The notes under the pieces: model-generated
Databases searched by the model: none
The model's input: the letters and a program-made list of their open reading frames with translations, nothing else
Told to the model about the DNA's origin: nothing
Program-made: the position numbers and the translations under genes
Shown: positions 7,746-17,020 of the stretch, in pieces
How the letters are laid out: every line of letters begins with the position of its first letter
Position numbering within the stretch: the stretch's first letter is position 1
Assembly: GCA_023268615.1 (NCBI GenBank)
Contig: JALQUC010000008.1
Span: 1-35,252, forward strand
Direction of reading: 5' to 3'
DNA: 35,252 nucleotides
Origin: Candidatus Altimarinota bacterium
Lineage (GTDB): Bacteria > Patescibacteriota > Gracilibacteria > BD1-5 > JAGOOR01

Positions 7746-9395
7746 TTAGATGAGTTTATGTTCTCGTGCGAGCTTCAGGAGTTCCTGGAGTTTTGGGAGA
7801 TCGCTCGCGTATTTTTTTTGGAGTTTACGAAAATTTGTCTGGTTTATTCCCCAGATGAGTTCACGGAATTCGAGGAAGAGTTTTTCAGTGGTTTTGCCAT
7901 GAGAGAGCTCTTCGAATCTGAGTTCGTGACTTTTGATACTATCGCTATCGAGCGTTCCTGCTAAGAGAGCAGCTATTTGTCATGCATGTTCATCAGAGAG
8001 TACTTCGTCCTGGAACAGGCATTCACGGAGAAAAATCTCACGGCCTTCTCGTAGACCAATAATATAGGTGACGAGGTATTCAGGTCCAGACGGTAGAAGT
8101 GATGGAGACACATCAACAGGTGGTCTCTTCTGACCACGAACAGCTCTATTGTATTCAGAGTAGAGAGTTTGCAAGCTCATATCGAGTTTTTTTGAGAGGA
8201 GTCTGAGAGCTTGATCTATTTCGACATTTCCATGAAGTGCGAGGATGTGTTTTATGACTTCATCGAGGAGTCATTTTTTCCCTTGATTCGTGCTGATATC
8301 ATGTTTTGATGCACCTTCTTCGATGATAAAAGAAATCGCCGGGACGGCATCACGAATACTCGCAGAAAAGTCTCAACCAGACTTCAAAAATTCATCAGGG
8401 TCCTTTGCCTCTCAGATATTTATGACATAGATGTCGACGGGTTCATTTTGGAGATTTTCTATCGAGCGAAATATCGCTTGTTTCCCAGCACTGTCACGAT
8501 CGAGACAGAGATAGACCTGGTTTGTGAGTCGGCGTATGAGTCGTATGTGGGATTCTGTGAGAGCTGTGCCACTGATGCCGACGACGAATTCATAGCCGCT
8601 CTGATGGAGACTAATAACATCCATTTGTCATTCGACGACGATGACCTTTTTTTCTTTTTGAATCGGATTTTTGGCATGATTGATGCCGAACAGGACATCA
8701 GATTTATGAAAAATAAGTGTCTCAGGAGAGTTCACATATTTTGCTTCATCACTTCCATTCTTCAATGTCCTCCCAGAAAATGCTATAACCTCTCCACGAT
8801 AATTGGTAATAGGAAAAATCACCCTCCCAAAAAATCTATCCTTGTATTGAGAGACAAATATACCACTATCCATGATGATTTTTTCTGTGAATCATTTTTT
8901 CTTCATCGACTCAAACATTTCTCTCGGGTCAGAGCTATAGCCGATTCACCACTTTTCCACTGTCTCGGGTGTGATTCATCGCTTCGCGAGATAATTTCTC
9001 GCCTCGAGTCATTCTGGTTTTTGGAGTTCTTGTTTGTACCACTCGGTCGCTGCTGCGTAGAGCTTTACGAGCATGGATTTCTCATCTGCTTTTCCATCCT
9101 GAATTGTATCTGTTTTGAGTTCGACACCGGCTCTCTTCGCCAGTATCTGCAGTGCTTCACGGAATTCTATTTTTTCGAGGAGCATCAGCATGGTGAGTGG
9201 TCCTCCTCACTGATTTGTCGCGAAGCAGTAGGCTATTTGTTTTGCAGGGGAGACGACGAACGACGGTGTCTTCTCGGGCTTGAAAGGGGAGAGTCATTTC
9301 CAGTTTGCACCAGATTTTTTTAACGGTACATATTCTCGTATCAGTTCTACGATATCGATGCGTGATTCTATGTCAGCAACGAGAGTGTTATTCAT
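7746..9395 (-). CDS. dnaG: DNA primase with degenerate zinc-binding domain
   Basis: 549 residues containing about eleven TGA glycines, which shred it in the ORF track. Order: N-terminal CHC2-type domain (YVPLKKSGANWKGLSPF, EKTPSFVVSP), catalytic core, TOPRIM (VIVVEGQMDVISLHQSG, then CLDRDSAGKQA with the metal-binding acids), and a helical C-terminal region. The glycine of VVEGQMD is TGA (8628-8630). The zinc ribbon is unusual: CPFH is replaced by SPFK and CFGC by CFAT, leaving one of four ligands. Primase makes RNA primers for replication; the zinc domain normally helps template reading. It overlaps the upstream GT gene by 8 bp and precedes rpoD by 5 bp. Confidence 0.95.
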
Positions 9396-12165
9396 AGATG
9401 ATTTGGAAAAAGAGCGATCCTAGAGTTGGTAGAGTAATAGTGACGACGAGGAGGAACCAGATGAGCGTGTCAGTATTGACCCCATATCGGAAGAGAATCG
9501 ACGCAGAGAGTATAATCATTGCGAGATTGATAGCAACGAGTCCTATAAATCCAGGGTGTGCCCGGAGCCATGACATTTTTCCTGAAGCAACATGAATACC
9601 TCATTTATTGGTTTTTTTGAATCCAAAATTATTCCAAAATATCGCGAGGAAAACAGCCCTAAAGATTGTGACTGTGAGTGAGGCAGAGGCGAGTACCGCG
9701 AGCCATGCTTCTTTTAATGTAATATGCATCCTATCACGGTAGATAGAGATAGTCGAGAACATCAAGAAGAGGACATAAAAGAGCGTCAGAAGAGCAAAGT
9801 CATACGGCGCTTCAAAACTATATGACTCGTAGATAAAATAGCTCCCAAACAAGAGAATCAAGAGGTAGAAAGGGTAGAGAATCATCTGTCCCCATCCTAT
9901 CCAGCCAAACAGGTATTCAAATCGTTGCATCGGTGTGAGATGAGAGCGAAAAAATATCTTTTTCCAGTGCGTCTTGAATATCATCATCGCTCCATACGCC
10001 CAGCGGAATCGTTGCTTCTTGTACTCTTCGAAATTTCTCGGAGGGAGTCATTCACCAAATATATGATCTACATAGATAATTGTTCGGCCATGGGCAAGTA
10101 TTCTCAGACCCAGTTCAGAGTCTTCACAGATAAAACCATTACACCATTTCTCTGATTCGAGGACATCGCGTCGTAGGAGACACATTGTCCCGTTCATGAT
10201 GACGGCATTTGAGGCATTTCTGATAATCATGCCCTGTTTGTAGAAGAGATCGAGCTCGTAGCACATGATTTTCTGAAAAGCTGTTGCCCCATCACGATTA
10301 TTTGCTTGAGGGCACTGAATAGCTGCTATTTTTTCCTCGTCAAAGAGTGATATAGTCATACGCAGCCAGTCCGGATGGACACAATAATCAGCATCGAGGA
10401 GTCCGATGATTTCTGCTCGAGGATCAGTGAGCTCGAGAGCCTTGTTCAGAGCTCCTGATTTATATCACTCGAGAGAATCAAAATGATAAAAACGAATGCG
10501 AGGATCACCGAGTTCTTGGACAAATTTCTCAACTGGTCTCCATATATTTTCATCGCGTGTATTATTTTCTATGATGACGAGTTCATAATTTTTGTAGTCG
10601 AGATTTGTCACACTTTTTATCGTGCGAATGAGCATCTCAGGTTCTTCGTTATAGCTGGGTATATGGAGAGAGACAAATGGCTCTTCACGAGAAAAAGGAG
10701 AGAGATTTTTGTAAGTGATATGATGCTGTATATGCCCACGGCCTATGATCTTGAGATAATCTCTGAGCTGATAGAGTATGCCCATTATAGGCAGGAGCAT
10801 GAGAGGCACATTTATCCAGAATTGGGGGAGATAGAGATAGTGTCCTATCCACGCTTTGTAGGCTATCATCACGAGAATATTTATCAATCCCAGGAGCGTG
10901 AGAGACCCCCAGAAGAATGCTCGAAATCTCAGGTGTCCACCGAACCATCCGAATATGATACTGACTGTCAGAAATATCAAACTCGTCGCGAGCCCAATAT
11001 CAGAATCTATATTGAGAAATTTTGTCAGACGATAGACCATATCTCCCGAAATAATATCGTCTATTTTTGTAGCATATTTTTCTGGGATTTTATTGACAAC
11101 AGCATCAACACTATTGGCTATACCACGAACCATGAACGAGCTGCCGTAGAGCGAGAGAGGTCCTGAGAGGGAGAATTTTTCTCGTCATTTGTCATCAAAG
11201 ACACCAAATGATCCACCAGCATGTTTCTCGCTCCCAAATATTTTCCATGGTTGATCAAATGCTTCGATGATATTGTATCGGATTTTTCGACCTTCTAAGT
11301 ATTTTGTGATAGTTCTGACATAGGTTGCTTGTGTCAGGAGATTTGCTTCTGCTCATCCACGATTGACACCATTTGATGGCCAGCCTGTTTCAGCGACGAT
11401 AATTTCCTTATCGGGGAAGAGTGTTTGCATAAAATTATAATCACCCTCTAGGTATTCGACTCATTTTTCTACTGGTACATTGTTCCAGTATGGGAAGACA
11501 TGTATTGCGATAAAATCTGAGAGTTCAGCGAGTTTTCTCTGTTCATTCCAAGTAGAGACGATTTCTCCTGTTGAGACAGGTTTACTCGTTTTGGTTTTTG
11601 CGTATTTCAGATAGAGATACAGATATTTCGGCGAAATAGTTTCAAAAAAGAGTGCCTCGTTTCCTATGAGTAGATGTGTGACAGAAGGGTATTTTTCTGC
11701 GACAGTCAGTGCGAGCTCTAGGTCCTCCATGTTTTCCATGAGATCTGGGCTAATCCAGACACCGACGATGACTGTGAGTCAGTATTTCTGTGCTATTTCT
11801 GGGACACGATCCATACCATGAAGAGTTGTATAGATGCGTACACAGCGAAATCGTTCTGCTATGATAGCGAGGTCGGCATCAATAGTTTCTGGTGTGACAA
11901 ATGTTTTATCATCATTGAGAGTGTATTCATCACGATAGGCACTATAGCTCACACAGTCGAGACTCTCAGAAGTAGGCTTGACGGTATGTGGACGATCGAG
12001 ATATCCCCACCAGCTCGTGTTGGCTATGAGTAGGGCTAGGAGAAGTATGTATTTTGAGAAGCGTTTGTTGAGCACGGGATAGATGAACTGAGAGAGTATA
12101 ATTTGAGTTTTTCTAGAAAGTATGCGAATTATAGTAATTTTATTTTTATTTCCAGAAGACTTCAC
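9388..12165 (-). CDS. GH17-GT2 fusion, NdvB-like beta-1,3-glucan synthase
   Basis: One 925-residue membrane protein hidden as six ORF fragments in a single frame. A first membrane helix (about 40-55) is followed by a GH17 domain with both catalytic glutamates visible: LLIGNEALFFE (acid/base) and IIVAETGWPSNG (nucleophile). Two or three helices lead to a GT2 domain: SLHIPSYNEEPEM, LLDADYC (DxD), ICEDSELGLR and KQRFRWAYG (QxxRW), then five or so membrane helices. This architecture matches Pseudomonas-type NdvB proteins that make and remodel beta-1,3-glucans. GTG start at 12165, because an in-frame TAG lies just upstream and no ATG is available. It is co-directional and overlapping with dnaG. 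Confidence 0.88.
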
Positions 12166-12181
12166 TTCCCGCTAATTTATC

Positions 12182-12187
12182 TATACT
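12182..12187 (+). promoter_or_regulatory. -10 element TATACT, 7 nt before dedA-like gene
   Basis: TATACT, seven bases, then ATG 12195. The divergent GH17-GT2 gene starts only 29 bp away, with TATAGA on the minus strand overlapping the same bases (12180-12185). Confidence 0.55.
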
Positions 12188-12194
12188 CATCTCT

Positions 12195-12908
12195 ATGTAC
12201 AGAACAAATATTCGCAAAATTCTCAACGCTCTTATTACCACACTTCATGTGATTCTCTTCACAGCTATGGTGGCCATTGGTCTCTTATCTCTGTTTCGTC
12301 CTGACATAATGAGAGAGATTATTGACTGGATGTGAGTACAGATCAAGTCTTGGTGAAACTGGAATTATATCATATTGTTTTTCGTAGCCATGATAGAATC
12401 CTTTCCATTTGTCGGCGTTGTTGTTCCTGGTATGAATCTCATGATTTTAGTTGGTGGTTTCTTTGTAGCAAAACAGTGGGATATATTTCCTCTCGCAGCA
12501 TTTCTCGCGATGACCGGAGCCTGTCTCGGCAACGCTCTAGGCTATTTCATGGGACGATATGGACATCCTGATACGATGAAAAAATATGGAGCATTCTTCT
12601 GAGCTGGACCGAGAGAGCTCGCTTGGCTCGAGAAGCAAATACACAAAAATTGATTCTGGTTTATCGTGGGTGGCAAATTTCACAATCTCCTCCGAGCATT
12701 TATTCCCTATATTGCCTGAGCACACAAGATGGCATGAGTCCGTTTTTGGTTTGCAAATATTTTTGGATCTTCACTTTGGGCTGTCTCTATTCTCTTGGTG
12801 TGAGTTTTTGCCGTCGAAAATTACGAGGTCATTCTCCAATACCTCAGTTACATCATTCTCGCGATTATAGCGGGAGCAATTATTATATATTATTCTAAGA
12901 AAAAATAA
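12195..12908 (+). CDS. DedA family (VTT domain) membrane protein
   Basis: 237 residues, reconstructed through seven TGA glycines. After a first helix come the family blocks: ESFPFVGVVVPGMNLMILVGGFF (re-entrant loop with the conserved acidic residue and proline-glycine), GNALGYFMGRYG, then FHNLLRAFIPYIAGAHKMA where the glycine of YIAG is TGA, and a last pair of helices. DedA proteins include flippases that return undecaprenyl phosphate or phospholipid head groups across the membrane. The stop TAA shares its last A with the ATG of the next gene, a GT4 enzyme that consumes undecaprenyl phosphate, which fits a lipid-carrier recycling role (inference). The ORF track shows only scrambled pieces. 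Confidence 0.88.
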
Positions 12909-14014
12909 TGCAGAATATTCTGAACTACATAGTTGTGTTATGAGGTTCTGGACTGACGATGTTGATTTTGACCTATAGTATTTTCTGGCTATTTCGTCGC
13001 TGGTGAATAGTCGACAAGCCCCACCTCTATCCACATGAAGAGGGGAGAGGTCCTCTCCCATATCCAGGAGGAATTGTCCTCATCATCAATCTCCTCCTCT
13101 GGTCTCCCTGGATTCTGCAGTCTGTTTCTGACGGTGATGTCAAAAAGACTATATATGTCCTCATTGCAGGACTTCTGACGAGTCTCATCATGGCATGGGA
13201 TGATCAGAAGCGTTCATTGCATCCACTTTTTCGATTGATATTTCAGATTGCTTTGTGAGCCTTCTTCGGCCTCACTGCTATCAAGATAGGTTATGTCAGC
13301 AATATATTTGGAGGTATTATTTCTCTCGATACCTTTGAGGCGCTTCAGTGGACTATCGGTGCAAAAACTGTCTATCTCATCCCACTTGTTGCGACTATCA
13401 TCTGGTATGTTCTCGTTATGAATGCTATTAACTGGAGTGATAATGGTCGCGCGATGACCTCGAGTGTGAGTCTGGTAACACTTGTTATTTTAGCTGGACT
13501 TTCTCTCAAGCTCTACCTCACTGATACGACGATTGCTTCGCAGAACAATTCTCTCTTTGTATTGTCATTTCTCACGATTCTCATTCCAACTCTCTTTGTA
13601 TTCTGGCGTTTTGATGTCCGACGAGCCTGTATAGTAGGAGATGCGGGGTCCATGTTTCTCGGATTTATGATAGCAACACTCTCCATCGTCTCAGGGGGCA
13701 AGATAGCGACAGCGTCCATCGTACTCGGCATATACTTCATCGATGCTTTTTATGTCATCCTCGGACGGATACGAGCTGGTAAAAATCCTATGAAGGGAGA
13801 TCTCACTCATCTGCACCACCGGATGGCAGAGCAGGGGATAGACTACCGTCATCAGCGGTATATCGTTATGATACTTTCTTTTTTCTTCGGTGTTGGTGCT
13901 ATTTTTCTCGATACTTGGTGAAAAATCATCCTCTTCGGTAGCATCATCACTATAGTTATCTATATATCACAAATTGCCAAAACACTCGAGACGATGATGA
14001 GGAAAGATAAATAA
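12908..14014 (+). CDS. GT4 polyprenyl-phosphate sugar-1-phosphate transferase (WecA/TagO/MraY type)
   Basis: 368 residues with about ten membrane helices. Motifs in order: IVDKPHLYPHEEGRGPLPYPGG (the DKP, H and PxPxGG cytosolic loop), AWDDQKR (Mg-binding DD), NAINWSDNGRA (a variant of NxxDGxDG), VGDAGSMFLGF and HLHHRMAEQG (the nucleotide-sugar histidine motif). Such enzymes transfer a sugar-1-phosphate from UDP-sugar to undecaprenyl phosphate, the first step of many glycan pathways. NWSDNG deviates from NMVDGIDG, so it is not a standard WecA, and MraY itself is less likely. The start overlaps the DedA stop (TAATG). TGA glycines occur at four positions. Confidence 0.85.
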
Positions 14015-14017
14015 TTA

Positions 14018-14455
14018 TTAGAGGAGATATTTCTCGATAAATTTTCTCTCACTCTCGTGTTTCATTTTTTGTGGGGACTTTTCGAGCTCGACCCACATAA
14101 TTGCTTCATCACGAATATTCGTCATGGTTTCACCATGCTTCATCGAGAAGAACAGTATCTTCTTTCGTCTGATTCTGTCTCTGATGGTGGCTATTTGTTC
14201 TCAGAGCGCTACATTTTGTATACCAGTCTCTTCACGAAATTCCCGCAGTGCGGCATCTGCGAATGATTCTCATCGCTTTACTTGTCACTTTGGGAGCATA
14301 TAGCTCCCATCTCTGTGAAGGACGCAGAGGATCTCTCGTTTTCATTTTCTCTCTCGTATAGATATACCACCAGCACAATCATCGAGCCAGAAAAATGATG
14401 CAATTTTTTTCTTCCAGACTTCGAGTGTTTTCTGTCTTTTTTTGATTGTTTTCAT
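14018..14455 (-). CDS. Nudix hydrolase
   Basis: 145 residues, not in the ORF track. The Nudix box is complete only under table 25: LPKGQVKRGESFADAALREFREETGI fits G-x5-E-x7-REUxEExGU, with TGA at both the first glycine (14285-14287) and the one before E (14270-14272). A basic N-terminal segment precedes a DDCAGGISIRE strand. Nudix proteins of this MutT/Ap4A type clean oxidised or signalling nucleotides. TATAAT lies 7 nt before the ATG. It is convergent with the GT4 gene, with 3 bp between stops. The CGG codon in this box encodes the conserved arginine. Confidence 0.88.
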
Positions 14456-14462
14456 GGTCCTC

Positions 14463-14468
14463 ATTATA
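14463..14468 (-). promoter_or_regulatory. -10 element TATAAT, 7 nt before the Nudix gene
   Basis: Minus-strand TATAAT, GAGGACC, ATG. Although GAGG resembles a Shine-Dalgarno core, it lies between -10 and start and would hardly be transcribed. Confidence 0.55.
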
Positions 14469-14495
14469 GGTGTTTTAGGGAAAAATGAAAAAAAT

Positions 14496-14523
14496 TTGCA
14501 TAACGACATATTTTATTTATACT
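14496..14523 (+). promoter_or_regulatory. Promoter TTGCAT-16-TATACT of tRNA-Asp
   Basis: -35 TTGCAT and -10 TATACT with a 16-bp spacer, 24 bp before the tRNA. Confidence 0.6.
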
Positions 14524-14547
14524 CCCGTCACTTTCGTCATATTGCGA

Positions 14548-14624
14548 GGGGGCGTAGCTCAGCTGGTTAGAGCGCCTCCCTGTCACGGAGGAGGTCGCGG
14601 GTTCGAGTCCCGTCGCTCCCGCCA
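14548..14624 (+). tRNA. tRNA-Asp (GUC), CCA encoded
   Basis: Seven-bp acceptor stem GGGGGCG/CGCTCCC (one G-U), D arm, anticodon loop CTGTCAC, variable loop AGGTC, T arm with GGTTCGAGTCC, then G-CCA. Aspartate anticodon. Confidence 0.95.
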
Positions 14625-14805
14625 GATTTGCTCTTGAGCAAATTAGAAAAAGAGAATAGTAAAGAAAAACAATGGTATTCTTTTCATTCTCCGGGCGTAC
14701 TCCCTCATCAATTGATAAAAGTAATTGTGAGAGTCGAAGGATAAGTTTAAAATGATTTTAATAATCCATTCTTTTACTTTTTCTTCTACTTCTTACTTCC
14801 CCCTT
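14625..14805 (+). other. Spacer with hairpin, purine-rich and pyrimidine-rich blocks
   Basis: Directly after the CCA comes an 8-bp hairpin ATTTGCTC-TT-GAGCAAAT (14626-14643), then a purine-rich block (AGAAAAAGAGAATAGTAAAG), and before the next tRNA a pyrimidine-rich block with AATCCATTCTTTTACTTTTT. The same order of parts follows tRNA-Ala and tRNA-Arg. No gene seen. Confidence 0.5.
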
Positions 14806-14882
14806 GGGGTCTTAGCTCAGTTGGCTAGAGCGCCTCGCTTGCACCGAGGAGGTCAAGGGTTCGACTCCCTTAGACTCCACCA
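14806..14882 (+). tRNA. tRNA-Ala (UGC), CCA encoded
   Basis: Acceptor GGGGTCT/AGACTCC, anticodon stem CCTCG/CGAGG around loop CTTGCAC, T arm GGGTTCGACTCCC, A-CCA. Alanine anticodon TGC. Confidence 0.95.
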
Positions 14883-14997
14883 AATTCGCTTTTAGCGAAC
14901 AGAAAAAGGTAATAGAAAAAGAAAAACAGTGGAATTGTTTTTTTATAAATCCTCTCTTTTTACTTTTACTTTTACTTTTACTTTGTAATTTTTTTTT
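14883..14997 (+). other. Second copy of the post-tRNA spacer module
   Basis: Hairpin TTCGCT-TTT-AGCGAA (14885-14899), purine-rich GAAAAAGGTAATAGAAAAAG, then ATAAATCC followed by tandem CTTTTA units. The purine and pyrimidine blocks are partly complementary and could fold back. A TGTAAT about 8 nt before the ATG at 14998 may be a -10. Confidence 0.5.
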
Positions 14998-15213
14998 ATG
15001 ACAGGCTCAGGAAAAAGACCCAGAAATAAAATCTACATAGTCAGTAAACGCCGTGCGATTACTGGTGACAAGATTACAAATGCAAAAAAGACTTACGAAA
15101 AACTCGTTCGTCGCGAAGCACATGAAGGTAAAACTGCATGGCTCGTTGATGCTATGTCAAAAGCTGTCGCTCGTCTCAAAAAGATGGGTCTTGCAAATTA
15201 TATCAAAAACTAA
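14998..15213 (+). CDS. Small basic protein, 71 aa, unknown
   Basis: Begins MTGSGKRPRNKIYIVSKRRA and continues with lysine/arginine-rich helices (KTYEKLVRREAHEGKTAWL, SKAVARLKKMGLANYIKN). No TGA codon, like the neighbouring highly expressed tuf and rpsJ, and gene-like codon use (many GGT, CGT and CTC). Its charge, size and position between tRNA genes and tuf suggest a ribosome- or RNA-associated protein, but it matches no ribosomal protein I know. The alternative 100-aa ORF at 15053 is an out-of-frame shadow. Confidence 0.7.
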   Translation: MTGSGKRPRNKIYIVSKRRAITGDKITNAKKTYEKLVRREAHEGKTAWLVDAMSKAVARLKKMGLANYIKN

Positions 15214-15224
15214 TTTCTACTCCT

Positions 15225-15317
15225 ATGGTACGCCTCTCATGATCACGACATCGGAAACTTCGCGCAGCGCTCGTACGCATCGAGAAAAAAGTCCGAAAAG
15301 CAAAAAAGAAGAAGTAA
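15225..15317 (+). CDS. Very small basic protein, 30 aa
   Basis: Reads MVRLSGSRHRKLRAALVRIE followed by a lysine tail (KKVRKAKKKK) and TAA; the glycine is TGA, so it is invisible to the ORF track. It starts 12 bp after the previous basic gene. About half the residues are Lys/Arg, as in tiny ribosomal proteins such as bTHX, but no identity can be claimed. It could be chance, though the length, charge and position between a basic gene and the tuf promoter favour a real gene. Confidence 0.4.
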
Positions 15318-15350
15318 TCAAAAAATCATTTGAAATATACTTCTTTTCCC

Positions 15351-15356
15351 TATAAT
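15351..15356 (+). promoter_or_regulatory. -10 TATAAT of the tuf operon
   Basis: Consensus -10 with a weak TTTGAA-like -35 about 16 bp upstream. Unlike most genes here it leaves a leader of about 27 nt, pyrimidine-rich and without a Shine-Dalgarno motif. Confidence 0.6.
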
Positions 15357-15389
15357 ACCCCTACTTTTTAATTCCTTTATTTTTCTCTT

Positions 15390-16565
15390 ATGGCTGATTT
15401 TCAAAGAACAAAGCCACATGTTAATGTTGGTACTATTGGTCATATCGACCACGGTAAGACAACTCTTACTGCTGCCCTCACCGCTGTAGGTGGTTCAGGC
15501 GTATCATATGCTGACATCGCAAAAGGTGGTACAGCTCGTGCTGGTTCTGATAAGATTATTACAATCTCAACTTCTCATGTAGAATACGAATCTCCTCTCC
15601 GTCACTACGCTCATGTTGACTGTCCTGGTCATGCTGACTATGTCAAAAACATGATTACTGGTGCTGCTCAGATGGACGGTGCTATTCTCGTAGTTTCTGC
15701 TGTTGATGGTGTCATGCCTCAGACTCGTGAGCATGTTCTCCTTGCTTCTCAGGTTGGTGTTGCTCGTATCGTCGTATTCCTCAACAAGTGTGATATCGCT
15801 GATCCAGAGCTCACAGACCTCGTTGAAATGGAAGTTCGTGAACTCCTCTCAAAATATGGTTTCGATGGTGACAACGCTCCAGTCGTTCGTGGTTCTGCTT
15901 TCACAGCTCTCCAGAATCCTACTGATCCAGAAGCTTCAAAAGGTGTTCGTGAACTCCTCGATGCTCTCGATAGCTATATCCCTGAGCCTACACGAGAACT
16001 CGACAAGCCATTCCTTATGTCTATCGAAGATGTATTCTCAATCAAAGGTCGTGGTACTGTCGCTACAGGTCGTATCGAACAAGGTATCGTCAAGGTCAAT
16101 GATGAAGTAGAAATCGTCGGTATCCGTGATACACAGAAATCTATCGTCACTGGTGTTGAGATGTTCAAAAAATCACTCAATCAAGGTCAAGCAGGTGATA
16201 ACGCAGGTCTCCTCCTCCGAGGTATCGAGCGTGAACAGATCGAGCGAGGTCAGGTCATGGCGAAGCCAGGATCTATCAAACCACACAAGAAATTTGAAGC
16301 TGAAGTCTATGTCCTCAAGAAAGAGGAAGGTGGACGACACACTCCTTTCTTCAAGGGTTACAAACCACAATTCTATTTCCGAACAACTGATGTGACTGGT
16401 TCTATCGAACTCCCAGCAGGTGTAGAGATGGTTATGCCTGGTGACAATATCAAATTTGTTGTTGAACTCGGTTGTGGTATCGCTATGGAAAATCAACTCC
16501 GATTTGCTATCCGTGAAGGTGGTAAGACTGTTGGTTCTGGTATTATTACAAAAATCCTCGACTAA
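15390..16565 (+). CDS. tuf: Elongation factor Tu
   Basis: 391 residues, full length, delivering aminoacyl-tRNA to the ribosome. G1 [11 protein letters not shown]3 DCPGHADY, G4 NKCD, G5 RGSA, domain 2 ([13 protein letters not shown]) and domain 3 ([24 protein letters not shown]) are all normal. Switch I is not: the usual NAPEEKARGITINTSHVEY is replaced by a stretch ending [16 protein letters not shown], so the near-invariant Arg-Gly is Lys-Ile while the magnesium-binding threonine remains. No TGA codon occurs; glycines are mainly GGT. It heads tuf-rpsJ-rpmB, with only 2 bp to rpsJ. Confidence 0.98.
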   Translation: MADFQRTKPHVNVGTIGHIDHGKTTLTAALTAVGGSGVSYADIAKGGTARAGSDKIITISTSHVEYESPLRHYAHVDCPGHADYVKNMITGAAQMDGAILVVSAVDGVMPQTREHVLLASQVGVARIVVFLNKCDIADPELTDLVEMEVRELLSKYGFDGDNAPVVRGSAFTALQNPTDPEASKGVRELLDALDSYIPEPTRELDKPFLMSIEDVFSIKGRGTVATGRIEQGIVKVNDEVEIVGIRDTQKSIVTGVEMFKKSLNQGQAGDNAGLLLRGIEREQIERGQVMAKPGSIKPHKKFEAEVYVLKKEEGGRHTPFFKGYKPQFYFRTTDVTGSIELPAGVEMVMPGDNIKFVVELGCGIAMENQLRFAIREGGKTVGSGIITKILD

Positions 16566-16567
16566 TT

Positions 16568-17002
16568 ATGACTGCTACTCGCGCCAAAGCAAAAACTGCT
16601 CCGAAGAAAAATGCTGCTCCCAAAGCTGCTAAAACTACATCTAAGAAAGCTCCTCTCAAAGAAGCAAAAGTATCAAATACTTCTCGAAAGGAAACTCTCA
16701 AGATTTCTGTGAAGGCTTTTGAACACCGTGTTGTTGATGAGGCTGTGAAAAAAATCGTCAGTGCTGCAAAGGATACAGGCTCTCAAACTGTGGGCCCTAT
16801 TCCTCTCCCAACAAAGATTGAAAAATTCACACTCAACCGCTCAACATTCGTCAACAAAAATGCTCGTGAACAGTTTGAGATTCGTCGTCACCGACGACTC
16901 CTGCTCATCAACGAGCCTACTCCAGAGACTCTTGAAACTCTTCAGAAGCTCAATCTCCCTTCAGGAGTTGGTGTAGATATTGCTATCGTAGCAGCTGCCT
17001 AA
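16568..17002 (+). CDS. rpsJ: Ribosomal protein uS10 with N-terminal extension
   Basis: 144 residues, about 40 longer than usual because of an Ala/Lys-rich disordered N-terminus (MTATRAKAKTAPKKNAAPKAA and on). The S10 body follows: LKISVKAFEHRVVDEAVKKIV, VGPIPLPTKIEKFTLNRS, and REQFEIRRHRRLLLI, matching the 30S head protein that also serves as NusE. No TGA codons. It lies between tuf and rpmB; the usual rplC-rplD string does not follow, so the S10 operon is split in this genome. Confidence 0.95.
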   Translation: MTATRAKAKTAPKKNAAPKAAKTTSKKAPLKEAKVSNTSRKETLKISVKAFEHRVVDEAVKKIVSAAKDTGSQTVGPIPLPTKIEKFTLNRSTFVNKNAREQFEIRRHRRLLLINEPTPETLETLQKLNLPSGVGVDIAIVAAA

Positions 17003-17020
17003 TTTATTACCTTTCTCACT

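Noticed and set aside
8448-9323. Long plus-strand ORF of 291 aa
   Set aside because: Antisense shadow of dnaG; composition rich in Phe, Cys and Glu with no recognisable motif.
10483-11166. Plus-strand ORF of 227 aa
   Set aside because: Antisense to the GT2 part of the fusion gene, whose motifs are clear.
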